A DNA stretch of 64,000 nt from Daphnia carinata (Eukaryota > Arthropoda > Branchiopoda > Diplostraca > Daphniidae). The DNA lies in assembly GCF_022539665.2 (NCBI RefSeq), contig NC_081331.1, positions 6,110,501 to 6,174,500 of the forward strand, written 5' to 3'. The translations under genes were made by a program, and so were the position numbers. Position 1 is the first letter of the stretch, and each line of letters starts with the position of its first letter. Shown here one piece after another: positions 45,211-55,899 of the stretch. A model generated the notes under the pieces. The model was given only the letters and a program-made list of their open reading frames with translations, made no database searches and was not told the origin of the DNA.

Positions 45211-48200
45211 CACAGAAAAAAAGAACCTCCTGCTGCGAAATAAGAGAACACCTCCGTCTAGACTTATTCGTAGAACGTAAAGCCTTTTTTTTTTTTTGTT
45301 TTGTTGCGTAGGTTAAATATATATAAAAAATAAAATAAAATGAAGGTGAAAAAAAAAAGTACAAAATCAAGGCGGGAGATTAAAAAGATCTTCCAAGAAG
45401 AAAGGCTATAACAATGTTTCGCCCCCCCCCCCCCTCATCCCGCACTTTTAATGAAACTCTAATAAAGATGATCGAAGTCATGATTGTACCCAAACCTTTA
45501 ACTTGGGCATTAATTCAGGATTTACGTCCAAGTTGAAATCCCAACAACAACAAAAATAAAACTTTTGAGTGGCTGATCCTCAGTGTGTGTAGTGCTGCCT
45601 GGCCAAACGGGAATAATGGTTCTATATAAATGTAGTGAGATTGATCACCATGACAGCATAAGGTTTTGGCGTGGACTGCGTGTATGGTTGTCCTAAAAGT
45701 TTGTTGCGACAAAGACCCCAAATATAGATGTCACAAGAAGAGGAGAAAATAGAAATAATAAATAAGAAGGACTGTAAATCGTCCAGGTAGTTAACGTAAC
45801 GACAAACTTTGCACTTAACCGCGCAGGACTAGCCATCCCGGGGTCCATAATGTATCGTCATTAAAAAAACATCTAAATGCGTGGATGTATATCTCAGCCG
45901 TTGACGTTATTGCATTAACGATAAATCTTGTAAACATCGAAAGAAAACTCCCTTTTTTTTTGGGGGGGGGGGGCGGGACTCAGACGTGGTGAATTGGTTT
46001 CATTTCCGCCGGAAATCAAAGTTTAACGAAGCGCTAAAGATTATATAGGGAAGAACATATAGAGATGATTGTCATTTAAATATTGATTTAGTGTGGAGAG
46101 ACAGCGATCAGGCATTCGCGCAGAGTAAATGCTGGCAGAAAGACATCCTGGATTTGGATGCTGGTTGGACGAGCATTCGGTCTAGTGGGCAGCATCATCA
46201 CCACCATCATCATCACCGTCACCAGTATCTGCCCGAGTTGGAACCGATGCGCATGGAGATGAGGCCGCCGTACGGAATCCAATCGCCTAATCATCACGTC
46301 ACCGTCAAAATGGCCATCGCTTACGGAGGCGTAGCTCGTCTGCCCTGTCCAGTCAGGCAACTGGGCAACAAGACAGTAAACACAATTTGTCTCGCATTTT
46401 TTTATTAAGACGTCGTTTTGACCTCAACTTGGCCATTTGCAAACACGGACGCAAACTTAGCTTTCAATCAAATGTTATTTGTGGGAGGGTGAGAGAGAGA
46501 GAGAGAGTGTAATATCAAGACACATCACTTGTTATTTGCTTGGAGAATTGAAAGGCTTCGTCAAGCAAGTCAAAAGAGCTTCATCAAGAAGCATGTCATC
46601 CGATTTAGGGAGAACTGTTGTAATGGCGTGTGCAAGCGCGGGGAATTCAAACTTCGCCTCATTCGCACAATGCCCTCTCATCCGCGTTTAATTCCTCCGA
46701 GGGCGGGTGTGCAAGCTGAAGAAAACTTTACTTTCTTTTTCTTTTTAATTACCATTTTCTTTGTCCAATGTGCCTGTTCCCTTTTGATTTTCGAAAGCAA
46801 AACTTTGATATAGTTCTTTTATTTTCTAATTTCCCTCAATGAACTTGACGTCCGACGGCTCTTTTATGAAGCACTTACACGAACGCAGTACCGAAAAAAC
46901 AAAAAAACAAGAGACGTCGCTATCATTTGATTAATTTAAAAAAAAAAGGAACGTTGGGAATAGCCGTTGGTATTGTAGATTAGATCATGTAGCCACGTCG
47001 ATGTCCTCCTAGCAACGTTCCGCTAATAGACAAGGGACGATGTTGCCGATGGGCTGTTATACAGTCGGATGATTGTTTGTTTACTAATGAATGTGTATAC
47101 AACACGTTTTTTCTTTGTATTTCTTTTTTGGGGGGGATGCGTAAAAAAAAATGAAAAAAACAGGTTTCTTGGATGAAACATTCTGAGGACAGCGTCCAAC
47201 TACTGACTGTGGGCAACGGAACGTATTCCAATGACAATCGGTTAGCCATCGCGTGGCGTTACCCCGGCAACTGGACGCTGCAGATATCTTCGCTCGAACT
47301 GCAGGACACCGGCTGCTACCAGTGTCAAGTACATATTGATTTTTCGTGTGATTTATTTTTATACATTACACGACATGAAATAAAAACTAATTTCACGCGA
47401 TTTTTTTTTTCTCATATTGGCGTAGGTCAATACACATCCGCCTATCGGCCTCTTCGTCTATCTGCACATTCGAGGTATGTAATAAAAAAAAAAAGAGATT
47501 TTAATCAACAAAAAAAAAAAAATGCTCTTTCGTGAGCGTGGATATATAATATTTAAGTTGTCTTTGACCCTTGGGTCGGCATCAATCCTACTTTGTTATC
47601 GATTCGACCATTGCCGCAAAGTATATACGGCACTGCAGGCCCTCATCAATCCCATTGCCAGCCCAGAGTGCGGTCCATCTTGTTTTGACATCCATCCGGG
47701 GCTAAGACTTGGTCTACTCATTAAATTTCTGTTTTTTGCAAGAGGAACTGGACGCGCTCACGTAGGCGTTCTATCTTAATCATTTTTTTTTTTTTTTACA
47801 ACTGTTTTTCTTTTGCGTGAAAAACACAAAAAAAAAAAATAAGTGGCTTTCTTATAGCATCAAACGGCCGAATCTTTCCCTTTGCGGCCCGTGTCTTGCT
47901 CAGAGATGTTGGAACCAGAAGGCAACGAGTGAGAGGTTCATATGTTGTTTTCCTTTCTTTCGTCAACAGATAGTTGAAAGTAAGGCGTGAGTCTGTACAG
48001 AATTGGTTTTTTTTTTTTTTTTTGCTTTAGTTTGTTGACTTCTCAAGCGCAAGTCTTTCAGATTGCTCCTGTGCCGGGATAGATCCAGTCCCGAGAGTGT
48101 GTAGAGGATCACAAAAGGCTTGAATGTATCACACTGTCAAGGTCCCTCTTGCCAAAAAAAAAAAAAAAAAAAAAAAAAAAGCGGAAACTACGCCACAAAA

Positions 48201-50129
48201 AAGCCGACAGTTTTATTTTGAAACATTTATTTTTTTTTCTTTAAAAATAAAAAAATAAAAATACCCTTGCCGTTCGTGTTTGAAGCCTCTTCGAAGCAGA
48301 TGCAAAGCAGAATCACGGCGTTTCCGTGAATACTCAATAACCCGAAAACCTAATAAAAAGGCTTCATTTTGAAACAAAAGAGGTAACAAAAAAAAAAAAA
48401 AGGACAAATCGAGACATCAAAAGACGGGCATTTCTTAAAAAAAAAAAAAAAAAAAAAATCCCCATCAGGATCAACTGTCAAATTACATATGCTCTCAATT
48501 TTTCTTGTTTTTTTACATTTAAAATTAAGTATCGCTTCTATCTTTCTTTTGGGGGAGGCCTCCATCCAAAATAAAGACCGAGATGACGTGCGGAGGGGGG
48601 TTGTTCATATCGATCAATGGCAAACCGATACCGATGTAACGAACTCGACATTTCAATTCGGCTACGTAATAACGCAACGTCCTTCTTTCATCTCCTTGCA
48701 CCTCTTTTTCTTATTTCAAATTCGGAACATTCAAAGAGCATAGCGAAACTGCTTGCCATATATGCATCTATTACGATCATCGTGTACGCTTGATTGCCTT
48801 TAGCTATCTGACATATCGGCAGGAAATTCAAAACCCTTCCCCCACCCTTTCCCCCATGAGATTGTCTGCGTTAAGAAACGCGTCAGAGAGATGCCGCACA
48901 GTTCAAACGTAAATGCGGCCTCTCTTAAGTCGCGTATTTCTTATTTTATTTTTATTTTTTTGGAAAAGAAGCAAATCCGGAGAGACGTGTCATGTCTGTC
49001 AACGGGGTAGTGCATTTATGGTTGAAAAGTCGTGCGGGACAGACTGGAGCCAAAGTTGGACGGGTACAGGGAGAGGAGGGGAACTAAAAAAGTTTTCCGT
49101 CTAAATAAACCGCTGCTGTCATAATCCATGATGTCGCATACTCTCATAAGTACTGTACGTGTATCATGTTGCATACATGTACTGTAAAGCGTTCCAATCC
49201 CTTACCCAGTCCTTTAGTTCCTCCTCCCACCCCTTATTTTCAAAAAAACTTTTTTTTGGGGGGGACAATGGAATTTTTCTATTAAACGAAAAAAAAAAAA
49301 CTTTTGTCTGTGTTTGACATCAATCTAAATGTCTCAGCAGCAAACAGAAAAAAGAAGAAGAAGAAGAAGCAGGAAATGCTAAGCAGATACTCGGCGAAGG
49401 CTAAACTTGACTGTTATTGATTAAATTACCTCGCGGCGCAGAGATATGAAAAAAAAAAAAAAATGCACTTCTTCATGCAGGTCCAGCTGTGGCCATTGTG
49501 GACGAAGGAAACATTTCTATTAGCGAAGCTGTTTTCAAAAATGGCGCTTTAATCCGGTTGGTGTGCCAAGTGCGACAGGCCGACAGGGACAATTTCTCAC
49601 TGCACTGGAAATTCGGATCGACCATTCTCAATCACGACACACAGCGAGGTGGTGTCAGGTAGGTCCATCGACTGTTGCTGATTTCTAAAGCCATCTTTTT
49701 CGATTAATCTTGTTGATGTACCCCGTCGTTGGCACATGAAAGTGTCAAGACGGAGCGGAAAGGTCGGGACGCTGTCAGCTGGCTTCTGATGGCTAGGGCG
49801 AATTCACGCGATTCGGGAATCTACAGCTGTTCAGTGGACAACCGGTCAGAGGCCATCGTGTCTGTTCACGTCATCCAAGGTAATAATTCTAATGGCAATG
49901 AAGAAGGAATAATGATTTACACCAATACAGAAATAGGACACGTGAACGAGTTGCTAATTTGCATTTGAAAATGCCATGCTTTTGAATTGATTATTGACTT
50001 ATTTTAAATATTGGGACGGGCGAAACAGGTGAACAGCAGGCGGCCGTTCAAGAATTGACGGGCGTGGCCGTACGGCACTTTAGCGTTTGGATTCTTCTCT
50101 TCGTGATTGGTCATTCGGTACTTTACTGA
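41149..50129 (+). CDS. dpr-like two-immunoglobulin-domain cell-surface protein
   Basis: Seven exons: 41149-41257, 46092-46375, 47164-47328, 47426-47474, 49481-49658, 49743-49879, 50029-50129; 340 aa, all phases closing. N-terminal signal-type segment (LLVLCYLAVHHVGVAY), a spacer with eight consecutive His residues, Ig domain 1 (ARLPCPVRQLG, VSWMKHSEDSVQLLTVGNG, WTLQISSLELQDTGCYQCQ), Ig domain 2 (LVCQVRQ, LHWKFG, RGGVSVKTE, SRDSGIYSCSVDN), and a hydrophobic C-terminal end (VWILLFVIGHSVLY) suited to GPI attachment or an anchor. WxxH, LLTVG and WTLQI are hallmarks of the dpr (defective proboscis extension response) family, neuronal surface proteins that pair with DIP proteins in synaptic partner choice. 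Exons 3-7 are firm; exon 1 is joined by phase and an AG only, across a 4.8 kb intron. Which dpr paralog it is cannot be decided. Confidence 0.85.
45006..45024. repeat. (CA)n microsatellite
   Basis: About nine CA units inside the first intron of the dpr-like gene. Confidence 0.8.
45181..45206. repeat. (CA)n microsatellite
   Basis: About thirteen CA units, 160 bp from a second CA tract in the same intron. Confidence 0.85.
47475..49480. other. Intron 4 of the dpr-like gene (2 kb)
   Basis: Separates the Ig1 and Ig2 exons. It contains several long A or T runs (near 48155-48180 and 48437-48458) and an AAG repeat near 49354-49369. No coding exon was recognised. Confidence 0.6.
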
Positions 50130-50245
50130 CGTTGCATCTCTCCATTTTTTTTTAGTTGTGTGTTATTAAACAACTCTGCCGTACCTATTTTGTGTACATA
50201 AGGCGAAAACGTCTACTTCTCGCCATAAAAAAAAAAACGAAAACA

Positions 50246-50251
50246 AATAAA
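50246..50251 (+). terminator. Polyadenylation signal of the dpr-like gene
   Basis: AATAAA about 117 nt after the stop codon; a second one follows about 12 nt later. The exact coordinates may be off by one because of adjacent A runs. Confidence 0.6.
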
Positions 50252-52560
50252 AAAATGAAATAAACATACGTATAGAAATAAAAAATGTCCATATCTCATA
50301 AAACCCTGTCATTGTTTATAATGTATGGTTGTCGGATTCGTGACACCCTTTTCTGTCTCGTGATTCATTTGTCATACGAAGGTTGAACCAAATAAAAAAA
50401 AATGATAATAATCCATTGCTCTTTTGAATTGTCATTGAATTTTCAATAGCAGAACAGACACATGTAAATACTAAAAAAAAAGAAGCACATAAAATGTAAT
50501 GGCTGAAATAAGTGAACTGCTTATCAAACGATCTCGTTCAACGTCGAAAGAAGCCATCTGCAATTTGCGTAACAATGGAATTACTGCGTCGTGTGAGTGA
50601 GACAAGCACTTCATCATCTCTTGTTTCTGCGGTTCTCTAAAGAATATTCGTGCCATGTATCCTCTGCTCGTTCAGAAAAAGAAAGAAAGAAAAGAAAAAA
50701 CAACAAGTTGTTGTTAATTAGAAACTCTGATGTCTGGTACTCGACAAGGACGCGATCTGTGCACATGGGAGTTTTCAAGAGATAATGAATTAGGCGTCGA
50801 GCTATTTGCCAGCGCAGGTAAATTGCGTGTCCCAAGATATTAAGTGGCATGGAGAAAGTTGACAGCTGACGTATGCACATGTTCCGTGAACTTTTCCATT
50901 ATACTTTTCCTTGTGAGCAGAGTCTACTAGTTAGCATAAACAATAGCCTGCGTTCTAGATACCTCTATATACTTCCGTTTTATTAGCCATGTCAGACGGG
51001 AAGCGTCGTCTCGGGCCATTGGAATAACAGCCCTCGCGTGATATGAAACTTGTCAACAGTAACACAAAAATTGCAGAACGCATAAAGTCGACGATCGATG
51101 CATTGCCAACGACACGCCCCATTCCTGGGAAGTTATTTATTTTTATTTATTTTTTTTTTTTCTCTGGTATTTTGTGTAAATAGTGCATACAATAGAGTTG
51201 GCTGCATTTTCAAAATCTATCCAATTAAAATAAATCGAATTTTACCCGGCCTTATATCAATGCGGAATAACTTTTCTACGAGGCCAGAGGGAAAGGAGGA
51301 AATAATAATAAAAAAAAGTTTAACAATGCGTCCAGGACAACCAACTTGCGGTTTGCTGCTTCTTCCAGACCTGATTTTTTCTTATTTAGAAAAAAATAAT
51401 AATAAATCTTTAGGACTATTACTCAGAGATTTCCATCGTTATAGAAATAAGCCCTCCGTACGTCCCCACAGACGCAAAACTGTAACAAGAAAAGCAAAGA
51501 AACGGAATTAAGCCGTTTTTTTTTAAGTATAGATTTACATCCTATCGTATTGTATGGGCTCGAAAATGCGGAATAAATAATTCGTGAATAAAACTTCAAA
51601 TCGGGTTCTTTTTTCCTACACATTAAACATCCACATCGCGTCTCGCTACTAAATTTGGAATCGATGCAAACATTTGATATCCAAAGTTAGAAACCCCCCC
51701 TTTTTTCATTCGAAACGGATGTGCCACGACCTTTGCGAGTGGCTGAGAAACATCTTAACTCTTCAGCATGGCGCATAATATTTAAATTTGACTGCTTAAC
51801 TCAAAGGGCCCGCAAATAATATATTGGCCACGAGGGGGGAAAACTTGGATGAGAACAGCCGAATCTAGCAATAAAAGACGAATGAAAAGAGGATTGATAA
51901 AGAAAAGAAGTTCAGAGTTTTTCTATTTTTTTGAGCTTTATATCGTATTAAATCATCGTCGAAGTCTCTGGCACAAAGTCCAGCAGACAAAAGCCTCTTT
52001 TAATGCTGTCCTCGCCAGCATTATTCGCACACGGGAACAAAAGTTTCGTGAACTTTTAATACCGGTCAGAATGGTTTGATGAGAATGAAAGAGAAAAAAA
52101 AAATTGGCAAAGCGAACAAGTGGAGCTCGACATACAATGGATTGGCGAAGCATCGAACCCAAGAAAAAAAAGTCCCTGTCTCCTCAGGAATGTAAATAGA
52201 TGTTGGAAGTTTCATCCGACCTATTTTTCGTCAGCAGGATACGAAAAGAAAGGATTTTTTTTAAAGAGAAAAACGATAAAAATTTGGAACTCTCCGTATT
52301 ATTTCGTAATGATATTATGTCGTCTATTTGGCTTTCACTTTCACATCCGTTTTTTTCTTTTTCGCAACGAAGCGTTAGTCAAAGTTTTGCATAAGCAGAA
52401 TTCAACACTAGATATGTCTTGATGAAATTACGGCTGTCACGAAAAGAGAGAACATTTTGCAAAGTAAGTATTCACGAAGAACAAATGAAGTTCCACAGTG
52501 GCAAATTTCTCTGAAGTCGAACGTTTCATGGGAACGAACTGCTTTTTAGAAAGCTGTTTA
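50252..52560. other. Intergenic region after the dpr-like gene
   Basis: About 2.3 kb with no coding exon, RNA gene or mobile-element structure that I can recognise. Short open stretches lack family features. Confidence 0.55.
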
Positions 52561-52568
52561 AAATAGCG

Positions 52569-52581
52569 ACCGCTAGATGGC
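52569..52581 (+). promoter_or_regulatory. CTCF-like motif ACCGCTAGATGGC
   Basis: The same 13 bases as the site at 16511-16523, here on the plus strand between the dpr-like gene and UCHL3. Binding is inferred only. Confidence 0.4.
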
Positions 52582-53006
52582 TCTTTATTTTTACCGCCGG
52601 AACTTACAAAACACGAAATATTTTATCTTAGCAATTACAAGTTACGAGTATATTAGAAATTGTGCAAGTAACCACAATACCATTAGTGTGTCCGTACACC
52701 ATATTTCATCCAGAGGTTTAATACAAAACGCTGAGATAGCACTTTAGAATAAATGAGCACGAGAGCGAAAACGATACCACAAGCTAGGGCTAAGCAAAAA
52801 AAGTAACTGACCTCGCTAACCCAGTGTTTCCACTTTCCGCAAAGTGGTATCCCTAGAACGTTGCCAGACTGGGGACATAAATCCCTATTTAAAAAAAATA
52901 AAATCCCCAGAAAAATCCCTGTTACTTTCATGGCATACTCACATGGCCTACTATAATAACGGCCTGTCTGTGCATTGCCAGAGGGGCGTAATACCCCAAA
53001 CCGAGC

Positions 53007-53072
53007 TCCACTTTCCACTGTTTGGTAACGAATGCAGAATTGAAATGTGTGGGAAAAACAGTGGAAAGTGGA
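53007..53072. repeat. Perfect 17 bp inverted repeat (hairpin)
   Basis: The arm 53007-53023 (TCCACTTTCCACTGTTT) is exactly complementary in reverse to 53056-53072, with a 32 nt loop. Another CCACTTTCC motif with its own small inverted repeat (CCACTTT/AAAGTGG) lies at about 52829-52846. The set may be the end of a small non-autonomous DNA transposon; no target-site duplication was identified. Confidence 0.75.
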
Positions 53073-53141
53073 ACCTAGCGCCGCGCGTGGCCAGCTTACG
53101 GTAGGAAAGGGAAAAAAGAAATGACTGAGGCTCGGATCTCC

Positions 53142-53217
53142 AGCTTATATATAGCTTGTTATATTGTTATATAACATATATATAGCATAACATTATATAG
53201 CTTATATATAGCTTGTT
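53142..53217. repeat. AT-rich 19 bp direct repeat pair
   Basis: A 19-base unit beginning AGCTTATATATAGC occurs at 53142-53160 and again at 53199-53217, flanking a palindromic GTTATATAAC-containing core. Confidence 0.75.
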
Positions 53218-53770
53218 GTCAATAAATAATATTACCATTCTCTACTTACAAAACCAACCTCTTTCATGCTTGAACTTCATCGGCACGTTACAGAAAGTTA
53301 GAGAAAAATATTAGAGAAAAATATTGTTAGATACCAACATAAACTATTATAACAACAAAAACTTACGGGTAGCGAATTGGGTCACATATCCCGATGATAA
53401 GCTGCCTGCATCCACGAGCCGTCTTTCAGGCCGTGGGGAGGCTAACGAACAGCCTACGTTCAACGATCACCTCTTCTCTACCTTTCAGCTTGTGGTTCGA
53501 TCTTCAAGGTAGTGAACAGTACTACAGATCGATTTTTAGCCTGGCAATGCTTTTTTTTGGTGTGCCATTTAGCCCCTTTATAGTAGGCATGGCTCTTCTT
53601 TTTTCTCTTTTCTTTTCTTTCTTCTTTTTTTCTCTCTTCTTTTTTTCTTTCTTGAAAGAGGCGTAGAATTTTGCGTCTTGATCTGTTGTAGAAGCTTGCG
53701 TAATCCGATGAATGTTGCGTATCTTGATTATCTTGAATGAAGATTTGGAGGGAAAGGGAGGGGGGAAATT

Positions 53771-53842
53771 GGCGGTGTCGGGACTTGAACCCAGGGCCTT
53801 CAGAATGCGAAGCGAAGGTGGTAACCACTGTGCCAGGACCGC
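53771..53842 (-). ncRNA. tRNA-like sequence (tRNA pseudogene or SINE head)
   Basis: 72 nt on the minus strand. It has a tRNA A box (TGGCACAGTGGTT), a B box (GGGTTCAAGTCCC) at proper spacing, and 5' GCGGT pairing with 3' ACCGC. The would-be anticodon arm pairs CCTTC with GAAGG but leaves a 12-nt loop instead of 7, so a normal anticodon cannot be assigned. It may be a tRNA pseudogene or the head of a tRNA-derived SINE. Internal promoter boxes look able to bind TFIIIC. Confidence 0.5.
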
Positions 53843-53932
53843 ACATCTCAAACAAATTTATTTTTCATCGACCTTCGTTCTAATACCGGAGCTATATAAT
53901 ATGTGACTAATAGTGGTGTTGCGCTGTGGTAG

Positions 53933-53995
53933 GGCGCTGTGGTATAGCACTGAGATCATACGTCGACTGTCCGTGTTCGGTTCTTATAGACGCCA
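53933..53995 (+). ncRNA. Degenerate tRNA-like sequence
   Basis: 63 nt starting GGCG and ending CGCCA, with an A-box-like TGGTATAGCAC and a B-box-like TGTTCGGTTCT. It is too short and weakly paired for a working tRNA. An 11 bp direct repeat (GCGCTGTGGTA) occurs at 53921-53931 and 53934-53944. With the neighbouring tRNA-like sequence on the other strand it suggests SINE or tRNA debris. Confidence 0.35.
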
Positions 53996-54071
53996 TTGCT
54001 TCAAAAAAATTTTTATTATTTTTATAAATGTAAATAAAAAAGAAGAGTAGTGGCTGGCTAAACCTCTCCCC

Positions 54072-54295
54072 GACCAACGAAAGCAAACAAAGAAAAACGA
54101 TAGCGTCATATCTTAAGGAGTAAATTATTGTAATTCTCGGTTTTGGCGGGATGGACGAAAAAGAAGAAAGAAAAAATTCCGACCAACGAAAGAAAAAAAA
54201 AACAAAAGAAAAACGATAGCGTCATAGCTAAGGGAGTAAATTATTGTAATTCTCGGTTTTGGCGGGGTGGAAGAAAAAGGGAAGAAAGAAAAAAT
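54072..54295. repeat. Tandem duplication of about 110 bp
   Basis: Two adjacent copies, 54072-54180 and 54181 to about 54295, both start GACCAACGAAAG. They share AAACGATAGCGTCATA, then AGTAAATTATTGTAATTC and CGGTTTTGGCGGG. Differences are a few substitutions and A-run length changes, so the duplication is fairly recent. Confidence 0.85.
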
Positions 54296-54299
54296 GGCG

Positions 54300-55899
54300 G
54301 CAAAATGAGCGCCCCAGAAAAATACTGTTCGACAGAGTGTGAGATTTTTTATGGGTGTGGTAGTGACGGTAATTTACCTACACAATTAATGTTTTTTTCT
54401 GAAAGTTCACGAGGTCACTTTCGCGTTTACAGAGTCACATGACAATAATTTGATTAATGCTAAAGTACTTGATTGAAGCATACTAACTGCTTAGTTTGGA
54501 GCCTTGCATTGACACAAGCTAGCCAGCAAAGAATGTTTCTATCTCCACGTGCCATATGGAGCTTGTGCCTTTAAAATGTCTTGTTTGATTTCCAGTTCTC
54601 GACGGCTGAGAGGACTTATTCTATTATTTTGTTTCTTTCCATTTCAGAGAAACCCATGTGAACACCATTCTGGATGCCACCGTCAGCTGTCGTACTTCGA
54701 ATGCAAAGTACATAAACAAGAAAATGAATTTCATTTTTTATTATTATTTTTTTTTTATGTGTTTGACTGAGCTTGACACTATTGGCTGCAAGATGGAAAA
54801 ACGTGTATGAAGGGCGACTTTCGCAGAAGACCGAGTTGTGACATCCACGCGTTGCCCCATTGAAATGAGAAACATCAACATAAAATGTAAAACAGAAAAA
54901 GTGTGATCCAATTAATTTTCCACTTTTTTTTATTTCGCGAAAAAGGGAGCGTGAACAAACTTTCGGTCTAGAAACTTTGACAACACAGCCTTACCTGCCA
55001 ACGACCTACCGTGGAGGCTTGCCTAACCAGTAACCACTCATTTACGTTGGTTTGCACATACAGCACAACTGCCACGCGCGCTACTTGCACTAAATTCATA
55101 ATCTATTTATGGAAATGTGCAAAGCTGCGATCGATAAAAAAGCCGTGAGAAACTTTTGAGAAGTGTAATGACTTTGAAAGACAAATTTTAGCTTTATTCT
55201 ATTACATTTAAGTATCAATGCAGCAGACAAATTTTAATTTTGATGACCCAACTGAAACGACCAGCATGTAATGGGAAGATTCCAGAATAAGGTGCTGTAC
55301 AAGATATGTAAAGGGGGACTTGATTTTTTTTTGTGGGAAAACTGTAAAGCGAGAATTTTATCTAATTTCACGAATCACGTATTCCATGGAATTCGAACGG
55401 TACAACTGCCCGCTGTATGTGTCATTATCTTTCCTTGTCTGGTAGATAAAACCAACGCCATCTTTTCGTAAGAACAATAAGAAGGATTTCTGAATATAGT
55501 GGGAATGCAAACGTCAAAAATGAACTGCGAGGCAGATAACCCTAATTATTTCATAGACTACATCACTCCTTCCAAATTGGATTGCACGTACCGTAAATAT
55601 GAAAAATCCCCAGATATGTCACACGTGCCTGTATTCTTGTCTGCCATTGGCTTCGTAAGCCCGTTACTATGGTTACGTTCCATATTCTAGGGACAATTCA
55701 GGGGCACATTTTATCCCTGCAGGCTGTCCACTAGTCTAGATCACGTTGCTTTTGCGATTTCCTTCTTTCATTAGGTTTCGAGCAATCGACGTCAGTGTCC
55801 GACGAGTCGGGTGCTTCACTTTGGAATCGTCCACGCCGTAGCTACGAAGTCCAGTAAAGTTATTCTCTTATCACGTTGTTGTAGGTATTTCCAAGTAAA
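54300..55899. other. Intergenic region upstream of UCHL3
   Basis: About 1.6 kb without recognised exons; it must hold the UCHL3 promoter. Short open stretches (54549-54770, 55499-55690) lack family features. Confidence 0.55.

Larger units (their letters stand above)
41258..46091. other. First intron of the dpr-like gene (4.8 kb)
   Basis: Long intron with no recognised exon of another gene. It holds (TA)n tracts near 42864-42883, 43015-43045 and 44426-44444 and (CA)n tracts at 45006-45024 and 45181-45206. C runs lie near 42101-42110 and 45423-45434. Long first introns of neural genes often hold enhancers; none can be shown here. Confidence 0.6.
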
